From Anaerococcus jeddahensis (lineage in GTDB: Bacteria; Bacillota; Clostridia; Tissierellales; Peptoniphilaceae), in NCBI RefSeq assembly GCF_001182725.1, contig NZ_CWHU01000005.1:248001-312000 (forward strand): a stretch of 64,000 nt of DNA. The letters are read 5' to 3'. Under the pieces are notes generated by a model, which searched no databases, was not told the origin of the DNA, and saw only the letters and a list, made by a program, of their open reading frames with translations. The position numbers and the translations under genes were made by a program. This document shows positions 23,744-31,884 of the stretch, piece after piece; the first letter of the stretch is position 1, and each line of letters opens with the position of its first letter.

Positions 23744-25065
23744 TGGAAGAGTCTCTAAGGCAAATGCCTAGTGACATTAATTCAGAAATGGCCATAATTG
23801 GTTGTATAATTAAAAAAAGTGAAACCATAGACCAGGCTATACAATTAGTAAAGCCATATGAGTTTTATGATTCAAGATGCCAAAGAATTTATAAGACTTT
23901 AGTTAATATGTATCAAAAAGATATAAAAATAGATGAAGTAAGTCTTATTTCAAAATTAAAATCAGAGAACATCTTGGAAGAAGTTGGGGGAGAGAAGTTT
24001 ATTTTAGAGATAACACTCTCCTCATTTTATACTCCAAACATGGACCAATACTGTGAAAATGTCAAAGAAAAAGCCTTACTTAGAGCTTTAATTGGAGCTT
24101 GCGATGATATAGTTGGAAAATCTTACGAGCAAAAAAAAGATGCCAAAGAAGTAATCGAGATGGCGGAATCAAAAATTTTTGAAATAAGCCAAAAAAATCT
24201 TGAAAAAGGTCTTGTTAGAGTTTCAGAAACTATGGATGAAACAATCAAACAATTGGAGCTTCTAAGTTTAAATGATGGAAAAATCACTGGAGTTACTACA
24301 GGAATTTCAAGTGTCGACAACAAATTATCAGGTCTTCAAAATTCTCAATTAATTTTACTTGCAGCAAGACCTGCAATGGGAAAAACTGCTCTTGGACTTA
24401 CTATGGGTTGGAATGCAGCAAATGCTGGAAAATCGGTTGCCTTTTTTTCATTAGAAATGTCAACCTACCAATTAAATCAAAGATTAATTTCTATGGTTTC
24501 CATGATTGATCTTGAAAAAATAATTACAGGAAATTTGGAAGCTGACGAGTGGATTGAAATAATAAATGCAATTACAAAAATTAAAGAAAAAGAAATTTAT
24601 GTTGACGAAACTCCAGGCATAACTTTGTCAGAGCTTAGGAGTAAGTGCAAAAGATTAAAAGCTGAAGAGGGATTAGATTTAATTGTAATTGATTATTTGC
24701 AACTTATGACAGGCGAGGGAAGATTTGATAACAGGCAACAAGAAATTGCACAAATTTCAAGAGGATTAAAATCTTTATCAAAAGAAATAAATTGTCCGGT
24801 TTTATCTCTAGCCCAATTATCTCGTGAGGCCGACAAAAGATCTGACCACAAGCCAATTTTATCAGACCTTCGTGAATCTGGAGCAATCGAGCAAGATGCT
24901 GATGTTGTTATGCTTTTGTTTAGGGAAGATTATTATGATGAAGATGATAATCCAAATGTTGCAAAAGTTATTTTGGCAAAGCACAGAAATGGGCCAACAG
25001 GTCTTATGGAATTATTTTTCCACAAACAATGTACGACTTTTAAAGATTTAAAACACGAAGATTAA
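23743..25065 (+). CDS. dnaB: Replicative DNA helicase DnaB
   Basis: Hexameric 5'-3' helicase of the replication fork (called DnaC in Bacillus). N-terminal domain SEMAIIGCIIKKSETI, linker, and RecA-like C-terminal motor with Walker A AARPAMGKTAL (207-217), FSLEMS, Walker B LDLIVIDYLQLM and the DnaB signature LSREADKR...LRESGAIEQDADVV. Length 440 aa is normal and no intein is present. It shares one base with the end of rplI. The helicase loader and a DnaD-like gene follow two to three genes later. Confidence 0.95.
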   Translation: MEESLRQMPSDINSEMAIIGCIIKKSETIDQAIQLVKPYEFYDSRCQRIYKTLVNMYQKDIKIDEVSLISKLKSENILEEVGGEKFILEITLSSFYTPNMDQYCENVKEKALLRALIGACDDIVGKSYEQKKDAKEVIEMAESKIFEISQKNLEKGLVRVSETMDETIKQLELLSLNDGKITGVTTGISSVDNKLSGLQNSQLILLAARPAMGKTALGLTMGWNAANAGKSVAFFSLEMSTYQLNQRLISMVSMIDLEKIITGNLEADEWIEIINAITKIKEKEIYVDETPGITLSELRSKCKRLKAEEGLDLIVIDYLQLMTGEGRFDNRQQEIAQISRGLKSLSKEINCPVLSLAQLSREADKRSDHKPILSDLRESGAIEQDADVVMLLFREDYYDEDDNPNVAKVILAKHRNGPTGLMELFFHKQCTTFKDLKHED

Positions 25066-25066
25066 A

Positions 25067-25630
25067 ATGAAAATAATTGGAAAAGACGAAGACATATATT
25101 TAAAAAAATTAGACTTAGATGATGCCTATGATTTAAGAAAATGGTCAATGAACGATGATGAAAGACTAAAAGGCTACAATTATGGAAATTTTTCTCAAAT
25201 TGACTGCGAAGTTTGGTTTATGAATGTAAATATTTATAGAAAAAGATATTTTGCAGTAAGAAAAATTGATAACGATGAATTTATTGCCTTTATTGGTCTA
25301 AAAAATTACAACCCAATTTTAAGGAAAAGTGAATTGGGCATTGTTTTTGATCCAAAATATACATCGAAGGGTTTTGGCTATAAGGCTATGAAAATTTTAC
25401 TTGATTATTATTTTAATGATTTAAATTTTCACGAGTTAAATCTGGATGTAAATAATTTTAATAAAAGAGCAATTTCCTTGTACGAAAAATTAGGTTTTAA
25501 AAAAATTGGAAATACAACAGAAATTTTTGAAAATCAGGAAGTTTTTCCAGATGACCAATATTTTTTTACAAGAAATGGCAAAATTTATAGTTTAATTACA
25601 AAAATGAAAATAAGAAAAGATGGAAGGTAA
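25067..25630 (+). CDS. GNAT family N-acetyltransferase
   Basis: RimJ/RimL-like acetyltransferase of 187 residues: DIYLKKLDLDDAYDLRKWSMND at the start, acetyl-CoA-binding strand-loop GIVFDPKYTSKGFGYKAMKILLDYYF (about 95-120) and the typical ending LNLDVNNFNKRAISLYEKLGFKKIG. It is embedded in the replication operon (1 nt after dnaB; overlapping the DnaD-like gene by 11 nt). The substrate, protein N-terminus or small molecule, is not predictable. Confidence 0.82.
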   Translation: MKIIGKDEDIYLKKLDLDDAYDLRKWSMNDDERLKGYNYGNFSQIDCEVWFMNVNIYRKRYFAVRKIDNDEFIAFIGLKNYNPILRKSELGIVFDPKYTSKGFGYKAMKILLDYYFNDLNFHELNLDVNNFNKRAISLYEKLGFKKIGNTTEIFENQEVFPDDQYFFTRNGKIYSLITKMKIRKDGR

Positions 25631-26381
25631 TAATTTGGAATTTAAAATTCAAAATTTAAGTTTGGATATGGGTGAAACTTCATTTGAAAATATGTTTTTA
25701 AATACATATGTTCCCATGGCAGACGGAGATAGCCTAAAAGTTTTTTTGCTTATATATAAGGATTTAAAATCTTGTGGAGAAGTTGATTTAGAAAAAATAA
25801 AAAAACAACTCATTTTTGATGATGAGAAAATGAATGAAATAATTTCATATTGGATAAATATGGGAGTGTTTAGAAAAAAAGATAGGGGCGATGGGAGCTT
25901 TTATTTTGAAATAATTTCTCTAAGACAAGCTTATTTTGGAAATTCTAATGAAGTGAAAGCTGAAACCATGCTTGATATTTCAAAAAGAAAATCTGTCATG
26001 TTTGATCAGGTTGAAAGAATTATCCAAAGACAATTGACCCCACAAGATATTAGAAGAATCCAAGAAACTTTGGAAGAATATAAGCAAGATCCTGAGCTTG
26101 TTACTGAAGCTTTTAGGCAGGCAAAAGAAGTTAATAATGTTGATGTAAAATATGTAATGGGATTTTTAAAAACTTGGAGAGACCAAAGTGTTTTTTCTTT
26201 AAATGATTTAAAAATTAAAGAAGAAAGAGCAAAATTATTGAGGGAAAAATCTCCAAGAAAATATAAAAGTGCAAAGAAAGTTTATAGGTCAAAAAATAGA
26301 AATCCAAATGAAAAATCTTTTGCCGAAAAGGCAAGGGAAGAAAGATTTAGAAGAATTCTTGAAGGAGGGGATAAAAAATGA
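25620..26381 (+). CDS. DnaD domain-containing replication initiation protein
   Basis: Probable primosome protein of the DnaD/DnaB_2 family. Residues about 1-110 form a winged-helix-like N-terminal domain (LKVFLLIYKDLKSCGEVDLEKIKKQL...YWINMGVFR); residues about 130-195 carry the DnaD C-terminal signature (VERIIQRQLTPQDIRRIQETLEEY...VKYVMGFLKTWRDQSV, YxxxIxxxW-like). A basic tail follows. It precedes the DnaI-like loader, as in other Firmicutes. The start may be this ATG or a TTG five codons later that is better placed after AAGGT; the difference is small. Confidence 0.82.
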   Translation: MEGNNLEFKIQNLSLDMGETSFENMFLNTYVPMADGDSLKVFLLIYKDLKSCGEVDLEKIKKQLIFDDEKMNEIISYWINMGVFRKKDRGDGSFYFEIISLRQAYFGNSNEVKAETMLDISKRKSVMFDQVERIIQRQLTPQDIRRIQETLEEYKQDPELVTEAFRQAKEVNNVDVKYVMGFLKTWRDQSVFSLNDLKIKEERAKLLREKSPRKYKSAKKVYRSKNRNPNEKSFAEKAREERFRRILEGGDKK

Positions 26382-27337
26382 GTCCCAATGATAATATTTC
26401 AAGAATAATTGAAAAAAGAAGAATAGATAATTTAAAAAATCAAGAAGAAAGAAAAAAAGAAATCTACGAAAAATTTCCAAGAATTAGGGTTATTGACAAA
26501 ACTATTGCATCACTTGGTCAACAAGGAGCAAAAATCGCCCAAGGTGGAATGGATGTAGAAGAATATAAAAGAAAATTAAAAGAGCTTGATAGGGAAAAAG
26601 AGGAAATTTTAGTTAAAAATTCCTATCCTAAAGATTATTTGAAAATCCACTATCATTGTGAAATTTGCAAAGACACTGGTTTTGTAAATACTAAAACTTG
26701 CTCTTGCAGGAAAAAACTTATAATTGAGGAAAAATATACTCAATCAAATATAAGTAGACTTATTCAAAGAGAAAATTTTAGGACTTTTAATCCGAATTTA
26801 TATTCAAAAAATCTATACGAAAATTATCCAATAAGTCCTTATGAAAATATAAAAAGAGTTGCAAACCAGGCCAAGGCCTACGCTGATAATTTCCCAAAAT
26901 CTTACAGGAATCTTTATATATTTGGAGATGTTGGAAGGGGAAAAACTTTTTTGATAAATTCTATAGCCAAGGAAATTTTGGATAAAAATTATTCAGTCCT
27001 TTATCTTACAGCCACAAAATTATTTTCTTTTATGAACGATTATTTGTATGCATTTTCTGAAAGAAAAGAAGAATTAAAGGGAATGTACGATTTAATTTTT
27101 GAGTCAGATCTTTTGATAATTGATGATTTGGGTAGTGAAAATGATAGAAATTCAAATGAATCAAATTTATTTGAAATTGTAAATGATAGGATTATTAACA
27201 AAAAACCTATAATTTTTTCATCAAATTATTCTGAAGATGAGCTTATGGAATTTTATGGAGATAGGATTTTTTCAAGGATAATTGGTTCAAGCGATGTAAT
27301 GGAAATTTTTGGAGAAGATTTAAGACTTTTATTTTAG
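26378..27337 (+). CDS. dnaI: Helicase loader ATPase (DnaI/DnaC family)
   Basis: AAA+ ATPase that loads DnaB at origins and restart forks. The N-terminal part has a zinc-binding cluster HCEICKDTG...CSC (Cys94, Cys97, Cys108, Cys110) as in Bacillus DnaI. Walker A GDVGRGKTF is at 183-191, Walker B LLIIDDLG follows near 250, and SNYSEDELM..YGDRIFSRI is sensor/arginine-finger type sequence. Length 319 aa fits. It overlaps the DnaD-like gene by 4 nt, and the pair with dnaB gives a complete loading module in one operon. Confidence 0.9.
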   Translation: MSPNDNISRIIEKRRIDNLKNQEERKKEIYEKFPRIRVIDKTIASLGQQGAKIAQGGMDVEEYKRKLKELDREKEEILVKNSYPKDYLKIHYHCEICKDTGFVNTKTCSCRKKLIIEEKYTQSNISRLIQRENFRTFNPNLYSKNLYENYPISPYENIKRVANQAKAYADNFPKSYRNLYIFGDVGRGKTFLINSIAKEILDKNYSVLYLTATKLFSFMNDYLYAFSERKEELKGMYDLIFESDLLIIDDLGSENDRNSNESNLFEIVNDRIINKKPIIFSSNYSEDELMEFYGDRIFSRIIGSSDVMEIFGEDLRLLF

Positions 27338-27345
27338 GAGATATT

Positions 27346-28008
27346 ATGCTTGTAGTAGATAGACAAACCATGCAAAATATTGATAGCTATGCCATAAACG
27401 AGATTAAAATTCCATCCCTTTGTTTGGTTGAAAGAGCAGCTCTTTCTGTGATGGATAATATAAATCTTGATATTAGACACTCTTTTGCAATTATTGTTTC
27501 TTGTGGAAATAACGGAGCCGATGGACTTGCTCTAGCAAGAAATTTGCTAGCACTTGGAAAAAATTGCCATATTTATATTATTGGAAATAAAGAGAAGGCA
27601 AGCAGAGATTTTATCATTAATTATAATGCTTGTAAAAATCTTACGAAAGAAATTTATCCGATTGAAACTATTGAAGATATGAATTTTTTGAGGGAAAATC
27701 TTGATAAGGTTAATACAATTATTGATGGGATTTTTGGAACAGGTTTAAATAGGCCTGTTTCTGGAATTTATGCAAATATTATTGAATTAATAAATGAAAA
27801 AAATATCTACACAATTTCCATAGATCTTCCTTCAGGTTTTGACGCAAATGGTGAAAATAATTATGGATCTTATGTTGATAGTGATTTAATTGTTTGCATG
27901 CAAATTTTAAAAAAGGGTCTTTATGAAGATAATTATTTTAGAGATAAAACTGTAGTTTGCGATATAGGCCTTCCAAAAATCGCAATCGAAAAATTTATAA
28001 ATATTTGA
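27346..28008 (+). CDS. nnrE: NAD(P)H-hydrate epimerase
   Basis: YjeF N-terminal domain protein that epimerises damaged (hydrated) NAD(P)H so that a dehydratase can repair it. Motifs: SLCLVERAALSV, SCGNNGADGLALARNLLALGK (about 50-70), TIIDGIFGTGLNRPVSG and ISIDLPSGFDANG. At 220 aa only the epimerase domain is present; the dehydratase NnrD, often fused, must be elsewhere. A TTTTAGGAG site precedes the ATG. Its stop codon falls in the -35 box of the serS promoter. Confidence 0.9.
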   Translation: MLVVDRQTMQNIDSYAINEIKIPSLCLVERAALSVMDNINLDIRHSFAIIVSCGNNGADGLALARNLLALGKNCHIYIIGNKEKASRDFIINYNACKNLTKEIYPIETIEDMNFLRENLDKVNTIIDGIFGTGLNRPVSGIYANIIELINEKNIYTISIDLPSGFDANGENNYGSYVDSDLIVCMQILKKGLYEDNYFRDKTVVCDIGLPKIAIEKFINI

Positions 28009-28032
28009 AAAAAAAAAAAATAAAAGTATATT
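28005..28032 (+). promoter_or_regulatory. Promoter of serS
   Basis: TTGAAA (28005-28010), 16-bp spacer of A-rich sequence, TATATT (28027-28032). The -35 overlaps the nnrE stop codon. Confidence 0.5.
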
Positions 28033-28038
28033 AGAATT

Positions 28039-28227
28039 AATTGAATAAAGCTGTGATGAGAAGTAGTAATTAAAAATAGCCTCTAGAGAGAAGATGGTTG
28101 GTGAAAATCTTTGGTGAAAGTTAATGAATCCGTCTTTGAGCTTATAAATTAAAAGTGAATGAATTTATTTCATTAAATTGGGTGGTACCGCGATAATCTC
28201 GTCCCTTTTTGGGACGGGATTTTTTTG
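28039..28227 (+). ncRNA. T-box leader with TCC (Ser) specifier
   Basis: Leader of serS. Stem I contains AGAAGTAGTAA, CTAGAGAG and a GGTG apical loop; the specifier loop reads TGAA-TCC-GTCTTTGAG, giving TCC (28129-28131), serine, which agrees with the gene. The antiterminator T-box GGGTGGTACCGCG is at 28180-28192. The terminator ATCTCGTCCC / GGGACGGGAT (28196-28220) is followed by TTTTTT. Confidence 0.92.
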
Positions 28228-28248
28228 TAAAAAAATTTAGGAGGAAAG

Positions 28249-29538
28249 ATGTTAGACATAAAATTTGTTAGAGAAAATCCAGAACTAGTTAAGGAAAATA
28301 TTAAGAAAAAATTCCAAGATGAAAAATTAGTTTTGGTAGATGAAGTTATTGAACTTGATGAAAAATTAAGGGATGTAAAAACTGAAGGAGATAATTTAAG
28401 GGCAAAAAGAAATAAAACTTCAAAACAAATCGGTGCTCTTATGGGCCAAGGTAAAAAAGAAGAAGCTGAAGAAGTTAAAAAAGAAGTTGGAGATATTAAC
28501 GACAGACTTGTTCAAATTGAAGAAGATACAAGAAAATTCCAAGACCAATTAAAAGAAAAAATGCAAGTTATTCCACAAATGATTGACGATTCAGTTCCAA
28601 TAGGAAAAGATGATACAGAAAATGTGGAAATCGAAAGATTTGGAGAAAATGTAACTCCAGATTATGAAGTTCCTTACCATGTTGATATTATGGAAACATT
28701 TAATGGAATTGATTTAGATTCTGCAAGGGATACATCAGGTGCTGGATTTTATTATCTAAAAGGAGATATTGCAAGACTTCATTCAGCAATTCTTTCTTAC
28801 GCAAGAGATTTTATGATTGACAAGGGATATGAATATCACATTCCTCCATTTATGATTAGATCTGACGTTGTTACAGGAGTAATGAGCTTTTCTGAGATGG
28901 AAGATATGATGTATAAAATCGAAGGCGAAGACTTATATTTAATTGGAACAAGTGAGCATTCAATGATTGGTAAATTTATAAATTCAATCACAGACGAAGA
29001 TGATATGCCATTAAAAATGACTTCATATTCACCATGTTTTAGAAAAGAAGTTGGAGCTCATGGAATTGAAGAACGTGGAGTTTATAGAATTCACCAATTT
29101 GAAAAGCAAGAAATGGTTATAATTTGTAAACCAGAAGATTCAAAGAAATTTTACGATGAATTGTGGCAAAATACTGTAGAATTTTTCAGATCTTTAGAAA
29201 TTCCAGTAAGAACACTCGAATGTTGTTCAGGAGATTTGGCAGATTTAAAAGTAAAATCTTGTGATGTTGAAGCATGGAGCCCAAGACAAGGAAAATATTT
29301 TGAAGTTGGTTCATGCTCAAATCTTGGAGATGCTCAAGCAAGAAGACTTAAAATAAGATTAAGAGGAGAAAAAGGAAACTATTTTGCCCACACATTAAAT
29401 AACACAGTAGTAGCTCCTCCAAGAATGTTAATTGCATTTTTAGAAAATTTATTACAAGAAGATGGCTCAGTAAAAATTCCAAAACCACTACAAATGTATA
29501 TGGGTGGAATGGAAAAACTTGTTCCAAAAAATAAATAA
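28249..29538 (+). CDS. serS: Seryl-tRNA synthetase
   Basis: Class II aminoacyl-tRNA synthetase charging tRNA-Ser. The N-terminal coiled-coil arm (about 28-110; DEKLRDVKTEGDNLRAKRNK) binds the long variable arm of tRNA-Ser. Motif 2 is SPCFRKEVGAHGIEERGVYRIHQFEKQE, and motif 3 reads HTLNNTVVAPPRMLIAFLEN where most bacterial enzymes have TLNGSGLA..R. The length (429 aa) and AGGAGG site are typical. It is alone behind a Ser T-box and is followed by the split terminator containing element A2. Confidence 0.95.
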   Translation: MLDIKFVRENPELVKENIKKKFQDEKLVLVDEVIELDEKLRDVKTEGDNLRAKRNKTSKQIGALMGQGKKEEAEEVKKEVGDINDRLVQIEEDTRKFQDQLKEKMQVIPQMIDDSVPIGKDDTENVEIERFGENVTPDYEVPYHVDIMETFNGIDLDSARDTSGAGFYYLKGDIARLHSAILSYARDFMIDKGYEYHIPPFMIRSDVVTGVMSFSEMEDMMYKIEGEDLYLIGTSEHSMIGKFINSITDEDDMPLKMTSYSPCFRKEVGAHGIEERGVYRIHQFEKQEMVIICKPEDSKKFYDELWQNTVEFFRSLEIPVRTLECCSGDLADLKVKSCDVEAWSPRQGKYFEVGSCSNLGDAQARRLKIRLRGEKGNYFAHTLNNTVVAPPRMLIAFLENLLQEDGSVKIPKPLQMYMGGMEKLVPKNK

Positions 29539-29586
29539 AAAAAACTCATAATAAATACTAAAAAAATCCTAGCCAAATGGCTAGGA

Positions 29587-29757
29587 CATACTGTTGACAA
29601 ACTAAAAATTTTTCCATTTCGACCGAGTGCAACGAGCGGAGAAATCTCATGAGATCTCTCCGTGCGTTCGTTTCACTCACTTAGTCGAGATGGATTTTAG
29701 CTTAATTTTATTTTTAAATCATTAATGAATTATTAAACTGACTTTGTCTACGCTCTG
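29587..29757 (-). mobile_element. Family A terminator-inserted MITE-like element, copy A2 (reverse orientation)
   Basis: A 171-bp element, the same length as A1 and largely its reverse complement. On the plus strand it begins CATACTGTTGACAAACT and ends CTTTGTCTACGCTCTG, the latter the exact complement of the A1 left end. Flanks are 20-bp copies of a perfect terminator dyad: TCCTAGCCAAATGGCTAGGA (29567-29586) and TCCTAGCCAAATGGCTGGGA (29758-29777), one mismatch. The left copy is preceded by AAAAAA and the right copy followed by TTTTT, so a bidirectional terminator serving serS and the convergent folate gene has been split. The interior palindrome around CATGAGATCTCTCC is conserved. Confidence 0.78.
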
Positions 29758-29782
29758 TCCTAGCCAAATGGCTGGGATTTTT
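29758..29782 (+). terminator. Terminator of serS, right-hand hairpin copy
   Basis: TCCTAGCC / GGCTGGGA around AAAT, followed by TTTTT. The left copy (29567-29586) plays the same role for minus-strand transcription. Confidence 0.8.
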
Positions 29783-30317
29783 AATATGTGTTTTTATCTG
29801 TAATTATTAAATCTAATTTTTGGTCAAAATGATCAAAATTTAATTTGTAAGATTTATTTATTTGGTAAAATAAACCGATGTAAAAGGACTTGTGATTTTT
29901 TATATAATTATCATAAAATCCTCCGCCATAGCCAAGTCTGTATTTATTTTCATCAAATGAAAGTCCTGGTACTATAGTAAGGTCTATTTTTTCGCTAGAT
30001 TTTTCTAATTTTGATGTTTTAATATTATATTTTCCATTAACAAGATCATCAAATGATCTTAGTAAAACTGCTTTCATTTGATGTTTTCCTGTAATCTTTG
30101 GTATATAAACTTCCTTTTTATCTAAAAATGCTTTTTTTATTATTTCTTTCGTGTCAATCTCATCATCCATTGAATAATAAATAAAAATTGATTTTGCATT
30201 TTTATAATAATTACTAGATAAAAGTTTATTCTTTATCTTCTCATCAAAAATTTTTTTATCGGATGGGGAAATTTTTTTTCTATTATTTATAAAATATCTT
30301 CTAAGCTCATTTTTCAT
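29781..30317 (-). CDS. 5-formyltetrahydrofolate cyclo-ligase
   Basis: ATP-dependent conversion of 5-formyl-THF to 5,10-methenyl-THF in one-carbon metabolism. The family signature LGYGGGFYDNYI is near residues 128-139, with FVPGLSFD-like IVPGLSFDENKYR before it and a basic N-terminus ELRRYFINNRKKIS. Length 178 aa is normal. It is the last gene of a four-gene minus-strand operon and its start codon shares one base with the radical SAM gene stop. Confidence 0.9.
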   Translation of the reverse strand: MKNELRRYFINNRKKISPSDKKIFDEKIKNKLLSSNYYKNAKSIFIYYSMDDEIDTKEIIKKAFLDKKEVYIPKITGKHQMKAVLLRSFDDLVNGKYNIKTSKLEKSSEKIDLTIVPGLSFDENKYRLGYGGGFYDNYIKNHKSFYIGLFYQINKSYKLNFDHFDQKLDLIITDKNTY

Positions 30318-31009
30318 CAGCCTACTCCAAAATCTGTAATATTATATAGGTAGTCAATTTTTGGATTTTCTTTTAATTTATCGTGGTATTTTTCTAAAAA
30401 CCAAGCCAAAAGTTCATCATCTCTTTTTACATCAGTTGAATTTTCATTAAAAACATTTACTGTTGCATGGGAGAAATGATTAAAAATTATATCCATGTCA
30501 TTTTCAATCATTTCTTTTGTTTGTCCCTTTATTCCAACCATAATGCAAGGAGAATCAAAATATTTTAAAACATCTTCGTAAGTTTTAAAGCTTGCTCCTT
30601 TTTTTAGATAATTTTCACGAAAATCATTGTCAAAAGTTTCTACACCAGTTTTAATAATTATTTTTTGATTTTTAAAATATTCTCTAATCTCTTTCACTTT
30701 TTTTCTATAAATCCAATGACATTCAAAAAAGAGGGTGTGGATATTTTTTGAATCGACAAGATCTTTTATTATTTTTTTGGTATTTTCTGTTAATTCAAAA
30801 AATGATGCTGAATCTATTACTTCTAAAACGCCATATTTTCCTGTAATTTTTTCCAAAACTTTTTTATTAATTTGGTCAATTTTTTCTTCATCAATTTCGT
30901 TATCTTCTATATAATCGCAAAACCTACATTTTCCCCACCTACATGGTCTTGCTTTTAGAAGAACTATTTCTCTTTTATATTTTTTATCAATTTCTGCGTA
31001 TCTTTCCAT
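30317..31009 (-). CDS. Radical SAM family protein
   Basis: A 230-residue protein with the iron-sulfur cluster motif RPCRWGKCRFCDY (Cys24, Cys29, Cys32; CX4CX2C) and a radical-SAM barrel: GVLEVIDSASFFEL, IKTGVETFDNDFRENYLKKGA and CIMVGIKGQTKEM. There is no C-terminal auxiliary-cluster domain. Its start overlaps the YihY stop by one base and its stop overlaps the cyclo-ligase start, so all are co-translated. Reaction unknown; the link to folate is only positional. Confidence 0.8.
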   Translation of the reverse strand: MERYAEIDKKYKREIVLLKARPCRWGKCRFCDYIEDNEIDEEKIDQINKKVLEKITGKYGVLEVIDSASFFELTENTKKIIKDLVDSKNIHTLFFECHWIYRKKVKEIREYFKNQKIIIKTGVETFDNDFRENYLKKGASFKTYEDVLKYFDSPCIMVGIKGQTKEMIENDMDIIFNHFSHATVNVFNENSTDVKRDDELLAWFLEKYHDKLKENPKIDYLYNITDFGVG

Positions 31010-31884
31010 TATTTTAATTTCCTAAAAGTATTTTTTGTTTTCATATAAGCTGCTATGATTTCTGCTCCTAAAATTATAGTAAGGGAAAATAAAAGCATCC
31101 AAACCAAAAGGGCAATTATTCCAGCAAGAGCCCCATAAATTACTGACATATTGCTTAAATTATTTAAGAAAAATGAGTAGGCAAAACTTGTTATCGTAAT
31201 CATAATTCCAGTTGAAATTGATCCTACCAAAGCATCTTTAAAACTTATTTTTACAGAATTGTTGTAGGGTGCAAATTTGTAAAGAAGACTTAGGCCTAAT
31301 ATTAAAATTAGTGGTGGGACTATTCCTGAAACTAAATTTACTAGCCATGAAAATTCTTTTATTGAAAAATCGGAATTTACAAGTTTTAAAATATCATCAA
31401 TCAAATTAAATATTCCCTTTGAATAAATTCTTAACAAAAATATAAAAATAAGGATAAAAATTAATACAAAAGTGTACAAAAATCCAAATATTTTATTTTT
31501 TATCATAGAATGATCATCTTCAATACCGTAGGCAACGTTAATTGCAAGAATTATTTTTGAAACACCCTTTGATGCTGACCAGAGGGCAAATATTAAAGTT
31601 ATGGTCGAAATTGTAGAAACTGAAGAGGAATCAAAAATAGATTTTACAATTACCATTATTACTCCTCTTATGGAATCTGGTAAAAGTTTTATAAAATCAA
31701 TTACCACATCCTCATTTCCTCTCATATAAGTTGTCACCAAATTTAATAAAACCAAAAGCATTGGAATCGCGGCTGACAAAAAATAATAGGAAAGGGAAGA
31801 GGCAAGGGTCATTAGGTCGTGATTTTTTATTCTTTCAATTAAATTCACAATGAATTTTTTAGAATTTCTCTGATTTATTTTCAT
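31009..31884 (-). CDS. YihY/virulence factor BrkB family membrane protein
   Basis: Integral membrane protein of 291 residues with about six transmembrane helices. Family features include the N-terminal DLMTLASSLSYYFLSAAIPMLLVLLNL, LWSASKGVSKIILAINVAYG and a C-terminal IYGALAGIIALLVWMLLFSLTIILGAEI. The family was once called ribonuclease BN by mistake; its transport or structural role is unsettled. The start overlaps the S9 peptidase stop by 4 nt. Confidence 0.87.
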   Translation of the reverse strand: MKINQRNSKKFIVNLIERIKNHDLMTLASSLSYYFLSAAIPMLLVLLNLVTTYMRGNEDVVIDFIKLLPDSIRGVIMVIVKSIFDSSSVSTISTITLIFALWSASKGVSKIILAINVAYGIEDDHSMIKNKIFGFLYTFVLIFILIFIFLLRIYSKGIFNLIDDILKLVNSDFSIKEFSWLVNLVSGIVPPLILILGLSLLYKFAPYNNSVKISFKDALVGSISTGIMITITSFAYSFFLNNLSNMSVIYGALAGIIALLVWMLLFSLTIILGAEIIAAYMKTKNTFRKLK

